Assembly: GCA_934215995.1 (NCBI GenBank) | Contig: CAKQBC010000190.1 | Span: forward strand, 1 to 5,152 | Direction of reading: 5' to 3' | Length of the DNA: 5,152 bases | DNA from: an uncultured Bacillus sp. | Lineage (GTDB): Bacteria; Bacillota; Bacilli; Bacillales; DSM-1321 | Shown here: one piece after another, positions 1 through 5,140 of the stretch | How positions within the stretch are numbered: position 1 is the stretch's first letter | Layout of the letters: each line of letters begins with the position of its first letter | Program-made: the position numbers and the translations under genes | The notes under the pieces: model-generated | Told to the model about the DNA's origin: nothing | Database searches by the model: none | The model's input: the letters and a program-made list of their open reading frames with translations, nothing else

Positions 1-13
1 AAACAGCTTTCAA

Positions 14-478
14 TCAAACCGTGCCTAATTTATGCCTGAACCTTTTCAACGCTTCATCGACAGCCCACGCTTGATGATCATGGTACAAGTAATCCGCTGA
101 ACTGGCTGGATCCAGCCAAACGAGAGAATGGTCCTCTTCCGCCGGCTCACATATTTGCGGGCCTGCCTCACATATATAAAAGGAAGCTTCGTTCAGGTAA
201 TGGACATTTTCAAGATCCGAGTAGAAATATCGCTGGGCCTTTCCTATAAACGGACCCATTTCGATAGTCCTTCCCATTTCCTCGAGTGCTTCGCGTTTCA
301 TGCACTCTTCATGCGTCTCTTCTCCCTCAATCCCTCCCCCCGGAAGGAAGCATTTCCCGTCACTTGTCTGGATGATTGCTATTTTTTCTTTATGCTCCGT
401 AAAGATTAAACCATACACAGCCGGCCTTTTCCTGTATACGAAGCGTTTATCCTTTATGCCAAACGTGATGATTCCCAT
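14..478 (-). CDS. Nudix hydrolase family protein
   Basis: This 154-residue protein has the size of a single-domain Nudix hydrolase. These enzymes cleave nucleoside diphosphates linked to another moiety, using Mg2+ in the cytoplasm. The Nudix box (G-x5-E-x7-RE-U-x-EE-x-G-U) is seen at residues 48-70: G48, E54, R62-E63, E66-E67 and G69. The last position is Arg70 instead of an aliphatic residue, a mild deviation. All acidic metal ligands are present, so activity is expected. A Gly-rich turn (FLPGGG) precedes the box as usual. The ATG is preceded by AGGGGG seven bases upstream (486-491). It is the third gene of the unit, 32 bases after the O-methyltransferase stop, with no terminator seen between them. 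The substrate cannot be read from the sequence; MutT-like 8-oxo-dGTP cleanup, other nucleotide clearance, or removal of a nucleotide-linked metabolite are all possible. Family assignment is firm, the specific role unknown. Confidence 0.93.
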   Translation of the reverse strand: MGIITFGIKDKRFVYRKRPAVYGLIFTEHKEKIAIIQTSDGKCFLPGGGIEGEETHEECMKREALEEMGRTIEMGPFIGKAQRYFYSDLENVHYLNEASFYICEAGPQICEPAEEDHSLVWLDPASSADYLYHDHQAWAVDEALKRFRHKLGTV

Positions 479-510
479 ATCTGCACCCCCTCTGTCCGCT
501 CTTTTTGTTT

Positions 511-1155
511 TTACATTTTTGCCTTTACTTTCGATACGGTCAATCCATCGCCGATCGGCACTAAGACCGATTCCAATCGAGGATGGCCGGCAACGGTTTT
601 ATTGAATGCCCTCATGAATTCCGTGTGCTTCTCCGGCCGTCCATTCTCTTCCGCAACGCTCCCCCTTGCAAGCACATTATCGCATACTATCAAAGCGCCA
701 TCTTCCGCCAGCTGAATGCAGAAATTAAGATAATGTATGTAGTTTTCCTTATCGGCATCAATAAAGAAAAAATCGAATGTCTTCTCTTCCGCTGCTAATT
801 TCTCCAGGCTCTGCAGCGCCGGTCCTGTAAGAAAAGATACTTGTTCCGAGAATCCGGCCTGCGCCAGATTTCTGCACCCCAGTTCTGCATAGCTCTCCTT
901 CAGCTCCAGGGAAGTCAACTCTCCCTCTCTTCCGAATCCCCTTGCCAGGCAAATGCCGCTGTATCCGCCGAGCGCCCCGATTTCAAGGACTTTTTTTGCC
1001 CCGGAAATTGAAACAAGGAGCGTAAGGAGCTTGCCTGTAGATGGAGAGACAGATATTGCCCTCATGCCATTTTCTTCAATCGAAGCAAGGACATTATCCA
1101 ACATTTCATCCTCCATGCAAAAAATTGAATCTATATACTCGTTTATTTGTTTCAT
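511..1155 (-). CDS. SAM-dependent class I O-methyltransferase (YrrM/caffeoyl-CoA O-methyltransferase-like)
   Basis: The predicted product is a cytoplasmic methyltransferase moving a methyl group from S-adenosylmethionine to a hydroxyl, usually of a catechol-like compound, with a divalent metal. Residues below count from the ATG at 1155 (214 aa). The SAM-binding motif VLEIGALGGYSG lies at 56-67. FIDADKENY follows near 131-139, giving metal ligand D133 and catalytic Lys136 by analogy with COMT D141/K144. D159-N160 match COMT D169/N170. These are the hallmarks of the Methyltransf_3 family, and the length is typical. An ATG at 1176 would add seven residues, but the later ATG has AAGGGG nine bases upstream whereas the earlier one has only weak purine runs, so 1155 is preferred. 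The gene follows the His-rich gene by about 25 bases and precedes a Nudix gene, apparently in one operon. The substrate is unknown. Confidence 0.93.
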   Translation of the reverse strand: MKQINEYIDSIFCMEDEMLDNVLASIEENGMRAISVSPSTGKLLTLLVSISGAKKVLEIGALGGYSGICLARGFGREGELTSLELKESYAELGCRNLAQAGFSEQVSFLTGPALQSLEKLAAEEKTFDFFFIDADKENYIHYLNFCIQLAEDGALIVCDNVLARGSVAEENGRPEKHTEFMRAFNKTVAGHPRLESVLVPIGDGLTVSKVKAKM

Positions 1156-1164
1156 ATACCCCTG

Positions 1165-1170
1165 CCCCTT
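1165..1170 (-). promoter_or_regulatory. Ribosome binding site deciding the O-methyltransferase start
   Basis: Read on the minus strand this is AAGGGG, nine bases before the ATG at 1155. It lies inside the first codons of the longer reading frame that begins at 1176, which argues that the 1155 start is the one used. A second AGGGG at 1159-1163 is only three bases from the ATG, too close to be the main site. Confidence 0.7.
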
Positions 1171-1179
1171 TTTCATGAT

Positions 1180-1488
1180 TTATTTCTCTTCTTTTTCCTC
1201 ACCTGCATCCGGCAATGGACTTTCCTGATATTCATGGAGTTCGAAGACCTGGACAAATTCTTCAATTACCATATCGATTGCTTTCAGTTCCCCGACCAGA
1301 ATCGGATGGATTGACTGCAATTCAGGTGTTTCCAATTGGTTCTTCAAGATAGAACGCCGGTGATCCATTCTTTCGAGAAACGTGATGGCTCTCCCTCTCC
1401 GGAACGTTTTTGCGCCGTGTTTATGCCCATGTTCCTTACCATGCCTGTGCCTGTTTTCCCTGTGGCTTCCTCGAATTTCACTTTTCAT
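1180..1488 (-). CDS. Small His-rich charged protein of unknown function
   Basis: This 102-residue protein (start at 1488) has no function I can name. Its N-terminal segment is strongly basic and His-rich, with His at 9, 14, 16, 20, 22 and 24. A FRRGR patch at 29-33 comes next. A mostly helical segment of about 55 residues follows (ITFLERM, then roughly LKNQLETPELQS and LVGELKAIDMVIEEFVQVFELHE), and the tail is acidic (DAGEEKEEK). There is no signal peptide or membrane segment. I have an impression of similar His-rich FRRGRA-type proteins in Bacillus genomes near small transcription regulators, but cannot confirm it. The His cluster could bind metal. The frame extends upstream to 1551, but that start lies upstream of the predicted transcription start; the ATG at 1488 has GGGAG eight bases before it. 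It is the first gene of the operon and sits directly behind the double GTATAC operator. Confidence 0.8.
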   Translation of the reverse strand: MKSEIRGSHRENRHRHGKEHGHKHGAKTFRRGRAITFLERMDHRRSILKNQLETPELQSIHPILVGELKAIDMVIEEFVQVFELHEYQESPLPDAGEEKEEK

Positions 1489-1496
1489 GTATTTCT

Positions 1497-1501
1497 CTCC
1501 C
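1497..1501 (-). promoter_or_regulatory. Ribosome binding site deciding the His-rich protein start
   Basis: Read on the minus strand this is GGGAG, eight bases before the ATG at 1488. It supports 1488 rather than the in-frame ATG at 1551, which lies upstream of the predicted transcription start near 1524. Confidence 0.75.
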
Positions 1502-1506
1502 AACTT

Positions 1507-1549
1507 GTATACATTTGTATACTTATTACTATCGTATACGAATGTATAC
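1507..1549. promoter_or_regulatory. Double palindromic operator made of four GTATAC hexamers
   Basis: Four perfect GTATAC hexamers lie at 1507-1512, 1517-1522, 1534-1539 and 1544-1549. They form two 16-bp sites, GTATACATTTGTATAC and GTATACGAATGTATAC. Within each site the hexamers begin 10 bp apart, one helical turn, and the two sites are arranged as an imperfect dyad centred near 1528. The right site covers the spacer and part of the -10 box of the minus-strand promoter; the left site lies just past the predicted start point. That placement is typical of repression by a dimeric regulator. The regulator family (TetR, PadR or MarR-like) is a guess, and no regulator gene is in the window. Confidence 0.75.
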
Positions 1550-1559
1550 ACTTAGTCAA
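1531..1559 (-). promoter_or_regulatory. Sigma-A-type promoter of the His-rich/O-methyltransferase/Nudix unit
   Basis: On the minus strand the -35 box TTGACT (1559-1554) and the -10 box TACGAT (1536-1531) are separated by exactly 17 bp. The -35 matches the consensus at five of six positions and the -10 at four of six. Transcription would start near 1524, leaving a leader of about 35 bases before the ATG at 1488. The spacer and -10 are largely occupied by GTATAC repeats, so a bound protein would compete with RNA polymerase. Confidence 0.7.
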
Positions 1560-1679
1560 TGAATATTCTGAAAATATTATCACTTATCTCCCTTTAAATT
1601 CCTCTTTTCCTCAGTTTTACAAGCAAAAAATTGAAGAAACCGAAATCGCTTCTTCCCATTGGACAGTAATATTCCTAGT

Positions 1680-1709
1680 TTGATAAGGTTATAGTGATTT
1701 TCTTATAAA
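1680..1709 (+). promoter_or_regulatory. Candidate promoter of the copC-copD pair
   Basis: TTGATA (1680-1685) and TATAAA (1704-1709) are 18 bp apart, or 17 bp if the -10 is read as TTATAA from 1703. Both match sigma-A consensus well. Transcription would start near 1716, giving a short leader before the ATG at 1738. I saw no CsoR-type operator (GC-rich palindrome) around it, so copper control is not visible in the sequence. Confidence 0.55.
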
Positions 1710-1737
1710 ATGCAAGGAAACAGAAGGGATGGTTTAT

Positions 1738-2301
1738 ATGGGGAAAAAAGCAGGAATGCTATTTGTCCTGTTGTTTTTATTGATTACTGGCCAGGCGGAA
1801 GCACACACAGTGTTAAAGGAATCGACGCCGGTCGAAGGGCAGACGATGGATGAATCCGTCCAAGAGCTGACCCTTATTTTTTCAACAAAAGTCGAACAAG
1901 TGCGTTCTTTGACGGTTTCGAAAGCAAGCGGGGAAACCGTTGAAGTCAATGGCATCCGCATAGAAGAAGATATAGTCAAGGCGGCTTTCGCTGAACCTTT
2001 GCCGAACGAGTCCTATACGGCAAAATGGGAAATCATTGGGGCGGACGGCCATCCGATGACTGGCTCCATGAGTTTTGCCATTGAAGCGCCAGAAAGCCAT
2101 GAGCCTCTTGAAGAACAATCGGTTCCAGAAGAAGAGACAACAACCGAACAAGCTGAAATGGACAAAGATGAAAGCTTAGACAATGAAAAAACGGACAGTG
2201 GGCAAACAGAAAACGGGACACCGGTTGTATATGTCGTTCTTGGGGCTGCCGTTCTTGTGCTCATCATCAGCTTCTGGTGGATTTTGACAAGGAAGAAATA
2301 A
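1738..2301 (+). CDS. CopC-domain copper-binding protein with C-terminal membrane anchor
   Basis: The predicted product is an extracytoplasmic copper-binding protein that hands copper to, or works with, the CopD protein encoded next. Counting from the ATG at 1738 (187 aa), a signal peptide ends in AEA at 22, leaving His23 as the mature N-terminus. This N-terminal His, with D103 and H105 in the ADGHPM motif, reproduces the Cu(II) site of CopC proteins. The beta-sandwich domain spans about 23-116. A Ser/Thr/Glu/Asp-rich linker follows (about 117-160), then one membrane helix (about 162-183) and a TRKK tail. The Met-rich Cu(I) site of Pseudomonas CopC is not evident. An ATG at 1729 would add three residues; AAGGG (1724-1728) is nine bases from 1738 but adjoins 1729, so 1738 is preferred, although an AAGGA at 1714-1718 could serve 1729. 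The copD start is two bases after the stop, so the genes are translationally close. Confidence 0.93.
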   Translation: MGKKAGMLFVLLFLLITGQAEAHTVLKESTPVEGQTMDESVQELTLIFSTKVEQVRSLTVSKASGETVEVNGIRIEEDIVKAAFAEPLPNESYTAKWEIIGADGHPMTGSMSFAIEAPESHEPLEEQSVPEEETTTEQAEMDKDESLDNEKTDSGQTENGTPVVYVVLGAAVLVLIISFWWILTRKK

Positions 2302-2303
2302 GT

Positions 2304-3395
2304 ATGGCAGCCATCGTCATTGTCAGCCAGTTTCTATTGTACTTATGTTTCGCAGTCCTTTGGGGCAATCTTCTGATTTCACTTATCCCTGCCGCACATC
2401 GGCCTGAAATACATATCCCAAAAGCAGTTATGCCGGCAGCTGTATTTGGAATCGCCCTATTCTCGCTTTTGCCGGTACTGCAGATCATTTTATATGTGAA
2501 CAGCGGAGACGGCATTTTGCCTTCCATTCAATCCGTACTGTTCACATTTGAAATCGGCAAGGCATGGATTTTCACTTTCCTGGTGGCTATTGTCCTGTTT
2601 GTATTTATCTGTCGGTATGAGTACGCAAATAAAGCTGCATATGTATGGATTGGGATCGCCCTCTCATTCATGTTGGTTTTGGCTATGGCGTGGTCGAGCC
2701 ATGCCGCCTCATACGGCGAATGGAGCGGATTTTTCATCCACATTGTCCACGTGATTGCGGTAAGCATATGGGCCGGCATTCTCTTTGCTGTAAGCTGGTT
2801 TTCGAAGAGCTATGCCAATTGGGCAAAACTCCTCTCCTGGTACACACCGATGGCCATTGTTTGCTTCCTTGCCTTGACAGTCACAGGATTGATTCTGATG
2901 TCATATGGGGCGGATATAAAAGAGTATGCGGATGGATGGATTCTTCCATATGGGCAGGCATTGCTGATCAAGCACCTGCTGATCATCCCCTTGCTTGTAT
3001 TTGCAGCAATCAATGGATTCTTCATAAGAAAAAGAGTGAAGAAAGAACCTGGTTGGGATCCAAGGCCTTGGGCAAAAGCAGAATCCATCATTATCCTGCT
3101 CATCTTTTCTGCGACTGCAGCGCTGAGTGAAACGGGGTCTCCCCGGGAAATGATGATCACAAAAGATACTGCTTCTGCACTGTTCACTCTATTCTATCAA
3201 GGAAATATTTACTCCGGCATGACCCTGGAATGGATATGGAACGGAATGAGCCTTGCTTTCTTTTTTGTTGCTGGATTATTCATCACCATGCAGGCCGTTT
3301 CTTATCGGAGAAAGCTTCCTCCAGCAAGCTCCTTCTTCATGGGGGTAATGGCTGTGATATGCTGTTATTTCGGGCTGATTTGGGGCATTCAATAA
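2304..3395 (+). CDS. CopD-family copper resistance/transport membrane protein
   Basis: This 363-residue protein is almost entirely membrane-embedded, with about nine or ten hydrophobic segments (near 2-28, 43-65, 84-102, 111-130, 144-165, 183-203, 217-240, 258-274, 309-330, 342-360). CopD-family proteins move copper across the cytoplasmic membrane with a CopC partner. Conserved features include SSHAA with H133, the HIVHVIAVSIWAG segment with H146 and H149, and a YGQALLIKH segment around 216-224 leading into N237-G238, typical of the CopD core domain. These His residues are likely metal ligands. The preferred start is the ATG at 2304, with AAGGA ten bases upstream and only two bases after the copC stop. 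A GTG at 2277 inside copC would add nine polar residues and is unlikely. The gene ends with tandem stops TAA TAG and is followed by a strong terminator. In B. subtilis YcnJ these CopC and CopD parts are fused; here they are split. Direction of transport is not decidable from sequence. Confidence 0.92.
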   Translation: MAAIVIVSQFLLYLCFAVLWGNLLISLIPAAHRPEIHIPKAVMPAAVFGIALFSLLPVLQIILYVNSGDGILPSIQSVLFTFEIGKAWIFTFLVAIVLFVFICRYEYANKAAYVWIGIALSFMLVLAMAWSSHAASYGEWSGFFIHIVHVIAVSIWAGILFAVSWFSKSYANWAKLLSWYTPMAIVCFLALTVTGLILMSYGADIKEYADGWILPYGQALLIKHLLIIPLLVFAAINGFFIRKRVKKEPGWDPRPWAKAESIIILLIFSATAALSETGSPREMMITKDTASALFTLFYQGNIYSGMTLEWIWNGMSLAFFFVAGLFITMQAVSYRRKLPPASSFFMGVMAVICCYFGLIWGIQ

Positions 3396-3443
3396 TAGGG
3401 AACAGACGAATATTTGGGTTCTGCTTTTTATCCTAACATAATG

Positions 3444-3478
3444 AAAAGGGCTGTCTGCATGCATACAGACGCCCTTTT
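3444..3478. terminator. Rho-independent terminator, probably bidirectional
   Basis: A stem of AAAAGGGC plus GTCTG (3444-3457, with T3452 bulged) pairs with CAGAC plus GCCCTTTT (3466-3478) around an eight-base loop. On the plus strand the 3' side continues as TTTTACTATTTT, a good U-rich tract for ending the copC-copD transcript about 50 bases after the copD stop. The A-run on the left gives four U's on the other strand, so it can also stop the converging DUF421 transcript. Confidence 0.88.
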
Positions 3479-3482
3479 ACTA

Positions 3483-3605
3483 TTTTAATAAGTTGATGCT
3501 TGTGATAATAATCGGCATTGCAAACACAACGATCAGGAAGGCTTTAGGCGAAGAGCCGAAGCAAAGTGAATCTTCTTTTATCGTAAATTCTCCAATGCAT
3601 TTTCC
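3483..3605 (-). other. Open hydrophobic reading frame of 41 codons without a standard start
   Basis: On the minus strand a frame different from that of DUF421 is open from just after a TAA at 3608-3606 to a TAG at 3482-3480. Its first half is polar (…EFTIKEDSLCFGSSPK). The second half is a convincing single membrane helix (AFLIVVFAMPIIITSIN) ending in LLK. There is no ATG, GTG or TTG before the helix; the only well-placed candidate is ATT at 3596, six bases after an AAGGA. It could be a decayed gene fragment, a frameshift-expressed tail of DUF421, a small protein with a rare start, or chance. Confidence 0.2.
3541..3562. other. Hairpin just downstream of the DUF421 gene
   Basis: The sequence can fold as GCTTT-(A)-GGC, loop GAAGA, GCC-GAAGC, with one bulge and one wobble pair. 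It begins about 15 bases after the DUF421 stop. There is no U-run after it on the minus strand, so it is not a classical terminator; it may be an mRNA 3' structure. On the plus strand a TTCTTTT run follows about ten bases later. Confidence 0.3.
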
Positions 3606-4078
3606 TTATCATCAACCTTTTTCAGAATGGAGAACTTTCCATTAGATTCAAGAACAACGGCCTGTACCTGCTCCATGGAACTGTTTCCATCCATCCGGGC
3701 TTCCTGTATGATTTCTTCCTTTTTAATCCGTTCTTTCTTCATGTTTTCCAAATTATAAGATCCTCTGTAATAAAGCAGAACAGCCTTATTTTTAGCAAGG
3801 TTATTGAAGCCCTTGGATTTCATCGCAAATTTGGAGAATACCCATTGCATGCCGATTAATACAAAAAACGCAGCCATTCCGTCAAAAATCGAGACAGTTG
3901 AATCAAGCAGGATAGAACCGAAGACCGATCCAAGCGAAACAGATATAACAAGATCAAAAGCATTCAGTTCGGTTAATGAGCGTTTTCCGGCTACCCTTAA
4001 CATAACAATAAGCGCTATATATGCCATAATCCCGATGGCAACAATCCTTCCCAGCTCATTCGGATTCAGTTCAAACAT
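3578..4078 (-). CDS. DUF421 (YetF-like) membrane protein, compact form
   Basis: This 166-residue protein has three N-terminal membrane helices (about 8-28, 39-60, 64-84) followed by a soluble domain. Conserved DUF421 signatures are visible: LRVAGKRSLTELNAFDLVISVSLGS (residues 27-51), and in the soluble part R128-x-x-G131, then SMEQVQAVVLESNGKFSIL (134-152). Bacillus relatives such as YetF, YkjA and YdfS are, as I recall, longer (about 220 residues); this one ends soon after the SILKK strand, so its C-terminal domain is short. Some DUF421 proteins are linked to spore membrane properties, but nothing here shows that. The ATG has AGGGGG six bases upstream. It lies 91 bases downstream of the DedA-like gene in the same direction and may be co-transcribed with it. 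Molecular function is unknown. Confidence 0.88.
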   Translation of the reverse strand: MFELNPNELGRIVAIGIMAYIALIVMLRVAGKRSLTELNAFDLVISVSLGSVFGSILLDSTVSIFDGMAAFFVLIGMQWVFSKFAMKSKGFNNLAKNKAVLLYYRGSYNLENMKKERIKKEEIIQEARMDGNSSMEQVQAVVLESNGKFSILKKVDDKENALENLR

Positions 4079-4092
4079 GAGGCACCCCCTTT

Positions 4093-4104
4093 TCAGGTCC
4101 TCAT
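4093..4104 (-). other. Three-codon leader reading frame (Met-Arg-Thr-stop) with a strong ribosome binding site
   Basis: On the minus strand GGAGAGGGG (4120-4112) stands seven bases before ATG AGG ACC TGA. The stop is followed directly by the AAAGGGGG that serves the DUF421 start at 4078. The ATG is not in frame with DUF421. It may be a minimal upstream frame that affects DUF421 translation, or simply a chance ATG beside a duplicated purine tract. Confidence 0.25.
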
Positions 4105-4169
4105 TCAGTTACCCCTCTCCTATTTTTTTAAACGCCAGAAATTAGCAGAATAATACCTTCCTGAACGGA

Positions 4170-4826
4170 TCATACTTGCAGCATCTTCCTTTTTTTATTC
4201 TTCTTCATGACATAAGGAATGGCCAAAACGAGCACAATCAAAATGGCTATAACGGTGCCGTTCAGCGGCCGCGATTCCGATACAAGGCCGGCATGCAATG
4301 CAGTGTACACCAGGAAAATAACGAAGTTTCCTATTAAAGTGGCAAGTATATAAACGGATAGCCGTATCGTGCTGACTGCAGCAAGGCTGTTAATTATGCT
4401 GGTTGGAGCGAACGGGAATATCCTTGTGATCATTACATAGAAAAACCCGCGCTTTTCGATCCGCTCTACCATGGACTCGTTCATTCTCTTCGTAATCATC
4501 GCCTGGAAACCGAAACGGATAGCAAGAAAAACGATTGCAGCACAGATAACACTGGTGGCCACTCCCCATATAAAGCCTACCTTAAAGCCCAATAGCGCAT
4601 TATTGATGGCTATGACCAAAACGAGGGGAATAACCGGAAAGGCATTATGAATCAGCATAATGACAAAGGTGATGAACAAGATGTGCAGCATATTCCCGCC
4701 AATCGCCTCAGAAATCTGGCCGACGTCTTCTGTTCTTAATTGCTGAAATAAGTCTGTATTTAATGTGATAACAAGAGCTATGAGCAGAAACAGGCCTACC
4801 AGGCCCTTCTTCAACCATATTTTCAT
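4170..4826 (-). CDS. TVP38/TMEM64 (DedA-like, VTT domain) integral membrane protein
   Basis: This 218-residue membrane protein belongs to the TVP38/DedA-like superfamily (SNARE-associated/VTT domain), whose members include lipid scramblase-like and undecaprenyl-phosphate or phospholipid flippases. Hydrophobic segments are near 8-24, 46-75, 80-104, 126-134 with the re-entrant region to about 150, 156-178 and 189-207, followed by a Lys/Arg-rich tail (KKNKKRK). Family signatures are F63-P64 with L79-G80, G84 and G88, and the R135-x-F-P-F-x-P segment followed by N146, then S152-T-I and G166. The usual Gly after the Asn (N-x-x-A-G) is Ala here. Length matches small Bacillus members such as YtxB. 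The ATG is preceded by AGAGGGG (4838-4832) five bases upstream. No terminator separates it from the DUF421 gene. The transported substrate is not predictable from sequence. Confidence 0.9.
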   Translation of the reverse strand: MKIWLKKGLVGLFLLIALVITLNTDLFQQLRTEDVGQISEAIGGNMLHILFITFVIMLIHNAFPVIPLVLVIAINNALLGFKVGFIWGVATSVICAAIVFLAIRFGFQAMITKRMNESMVERIEKRGFFYVMITRIFPFAPTSIINSLAAVSTIRLSVYILATLIGNFVIFLVYTALHAGLVSESRPLNGTVIAILIVLVLAIPYVMKKNKKRKMLQV

Positions 4827-4881
4827 GATATCCCCTCTTTACAATATCTATTTAAGTGGATACATATCGTAACACATAAAT

Positions 4882-4910
4882 ATTAATAATATATTAAAAT
4901 ATAAAAACAA
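4882..4910 (-). promoter_or_regulatory. Weak candidate promoter of the DedA-like gene
   Basis: On the minus strand TTGTTT (4910-4905) and ATTAAT (4887-4882) are 17 bp apart in a very AT-rich tract. Transcription would start near 4875 with a leader of about 50 bases. The boxes are imperfect and the AT-richness makes chance matches likely. Confidence 0.3.
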
Positions 4911-5111
4911 GAGATAGACCGGTATATCCTGCACACATTCATTGAATATTCTTCTAAAAGCCCTGTATATGCAAACAAATAAATCTTATTCTAGTACCTG
5001 TTCCCTTTTACACGCTAAAGCAATCCTTTTTCCTTCAATATTCAAGAAACATTCTTAATTCTCCTTCTCCAGCCTAAAAACACTTTCCATCCCCTGTTTC
5101 TTGCAGCTTCC

Positions 5112-5140
5112 TTTTCGGCAGCAAGGGATTCTGGTATAGT
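5112..5140 (+). promoter_or_regulatory. Extended -10 promoter pointing out of the window
   Basis: TGGTATAGT at 5132-5140 is an extended -10 (TG-n-TATAGT, five of six in the hexamer). Seventeen bases upstream is only a poor -35 (TTTTCG at 5112-5117), as extended -10 promoters tolerate. It would start transcription near 5147, of a gene beyond the right edge. Confidence 0.45.

Noticed and set aside
434..439. Another GTATAC hexamer inside the Nudix gene
   Set aside because: It is single, lacks the partner 10 bp away and sits in coding sequence, so it is most likely chance.
1180..1551. Longer 123-residue form of the His-rich protein starting at 1551
   Set aside because: Its extra 21 codons cover the GTATAC repeats and the -10 box, upstream of the predicted transcription start, and it lacks a ribosome binding site. 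The ATG at 1488 has one.
1561..1568. GAATATTC palindrome, also at 4944-4951
   Set aside because: A short AT-rich palindrome found twice in AT-rich intergenic DNA, with no matching position relative to promoters.
1734..2267. Several minus-strand frames antisense to copC
   Set aside because: They are shadows of the CopC codons with low-complexity Ser/Cys/Phe-rich translations and no start signals.
2277..2303. GTG start for CopD overlapping the end of copC
   Set aside because: It would put nine polar, charged residues before the first membrane helix and has no suitable ribosome binding site, whereas ATG 2304 does.
2645..3130. 161-codon plus-strand frame inside copD
   Set aside because: It overlaps the well-supported CopD frame throughout, has no good ribosome binding site and its translation shows no family features.
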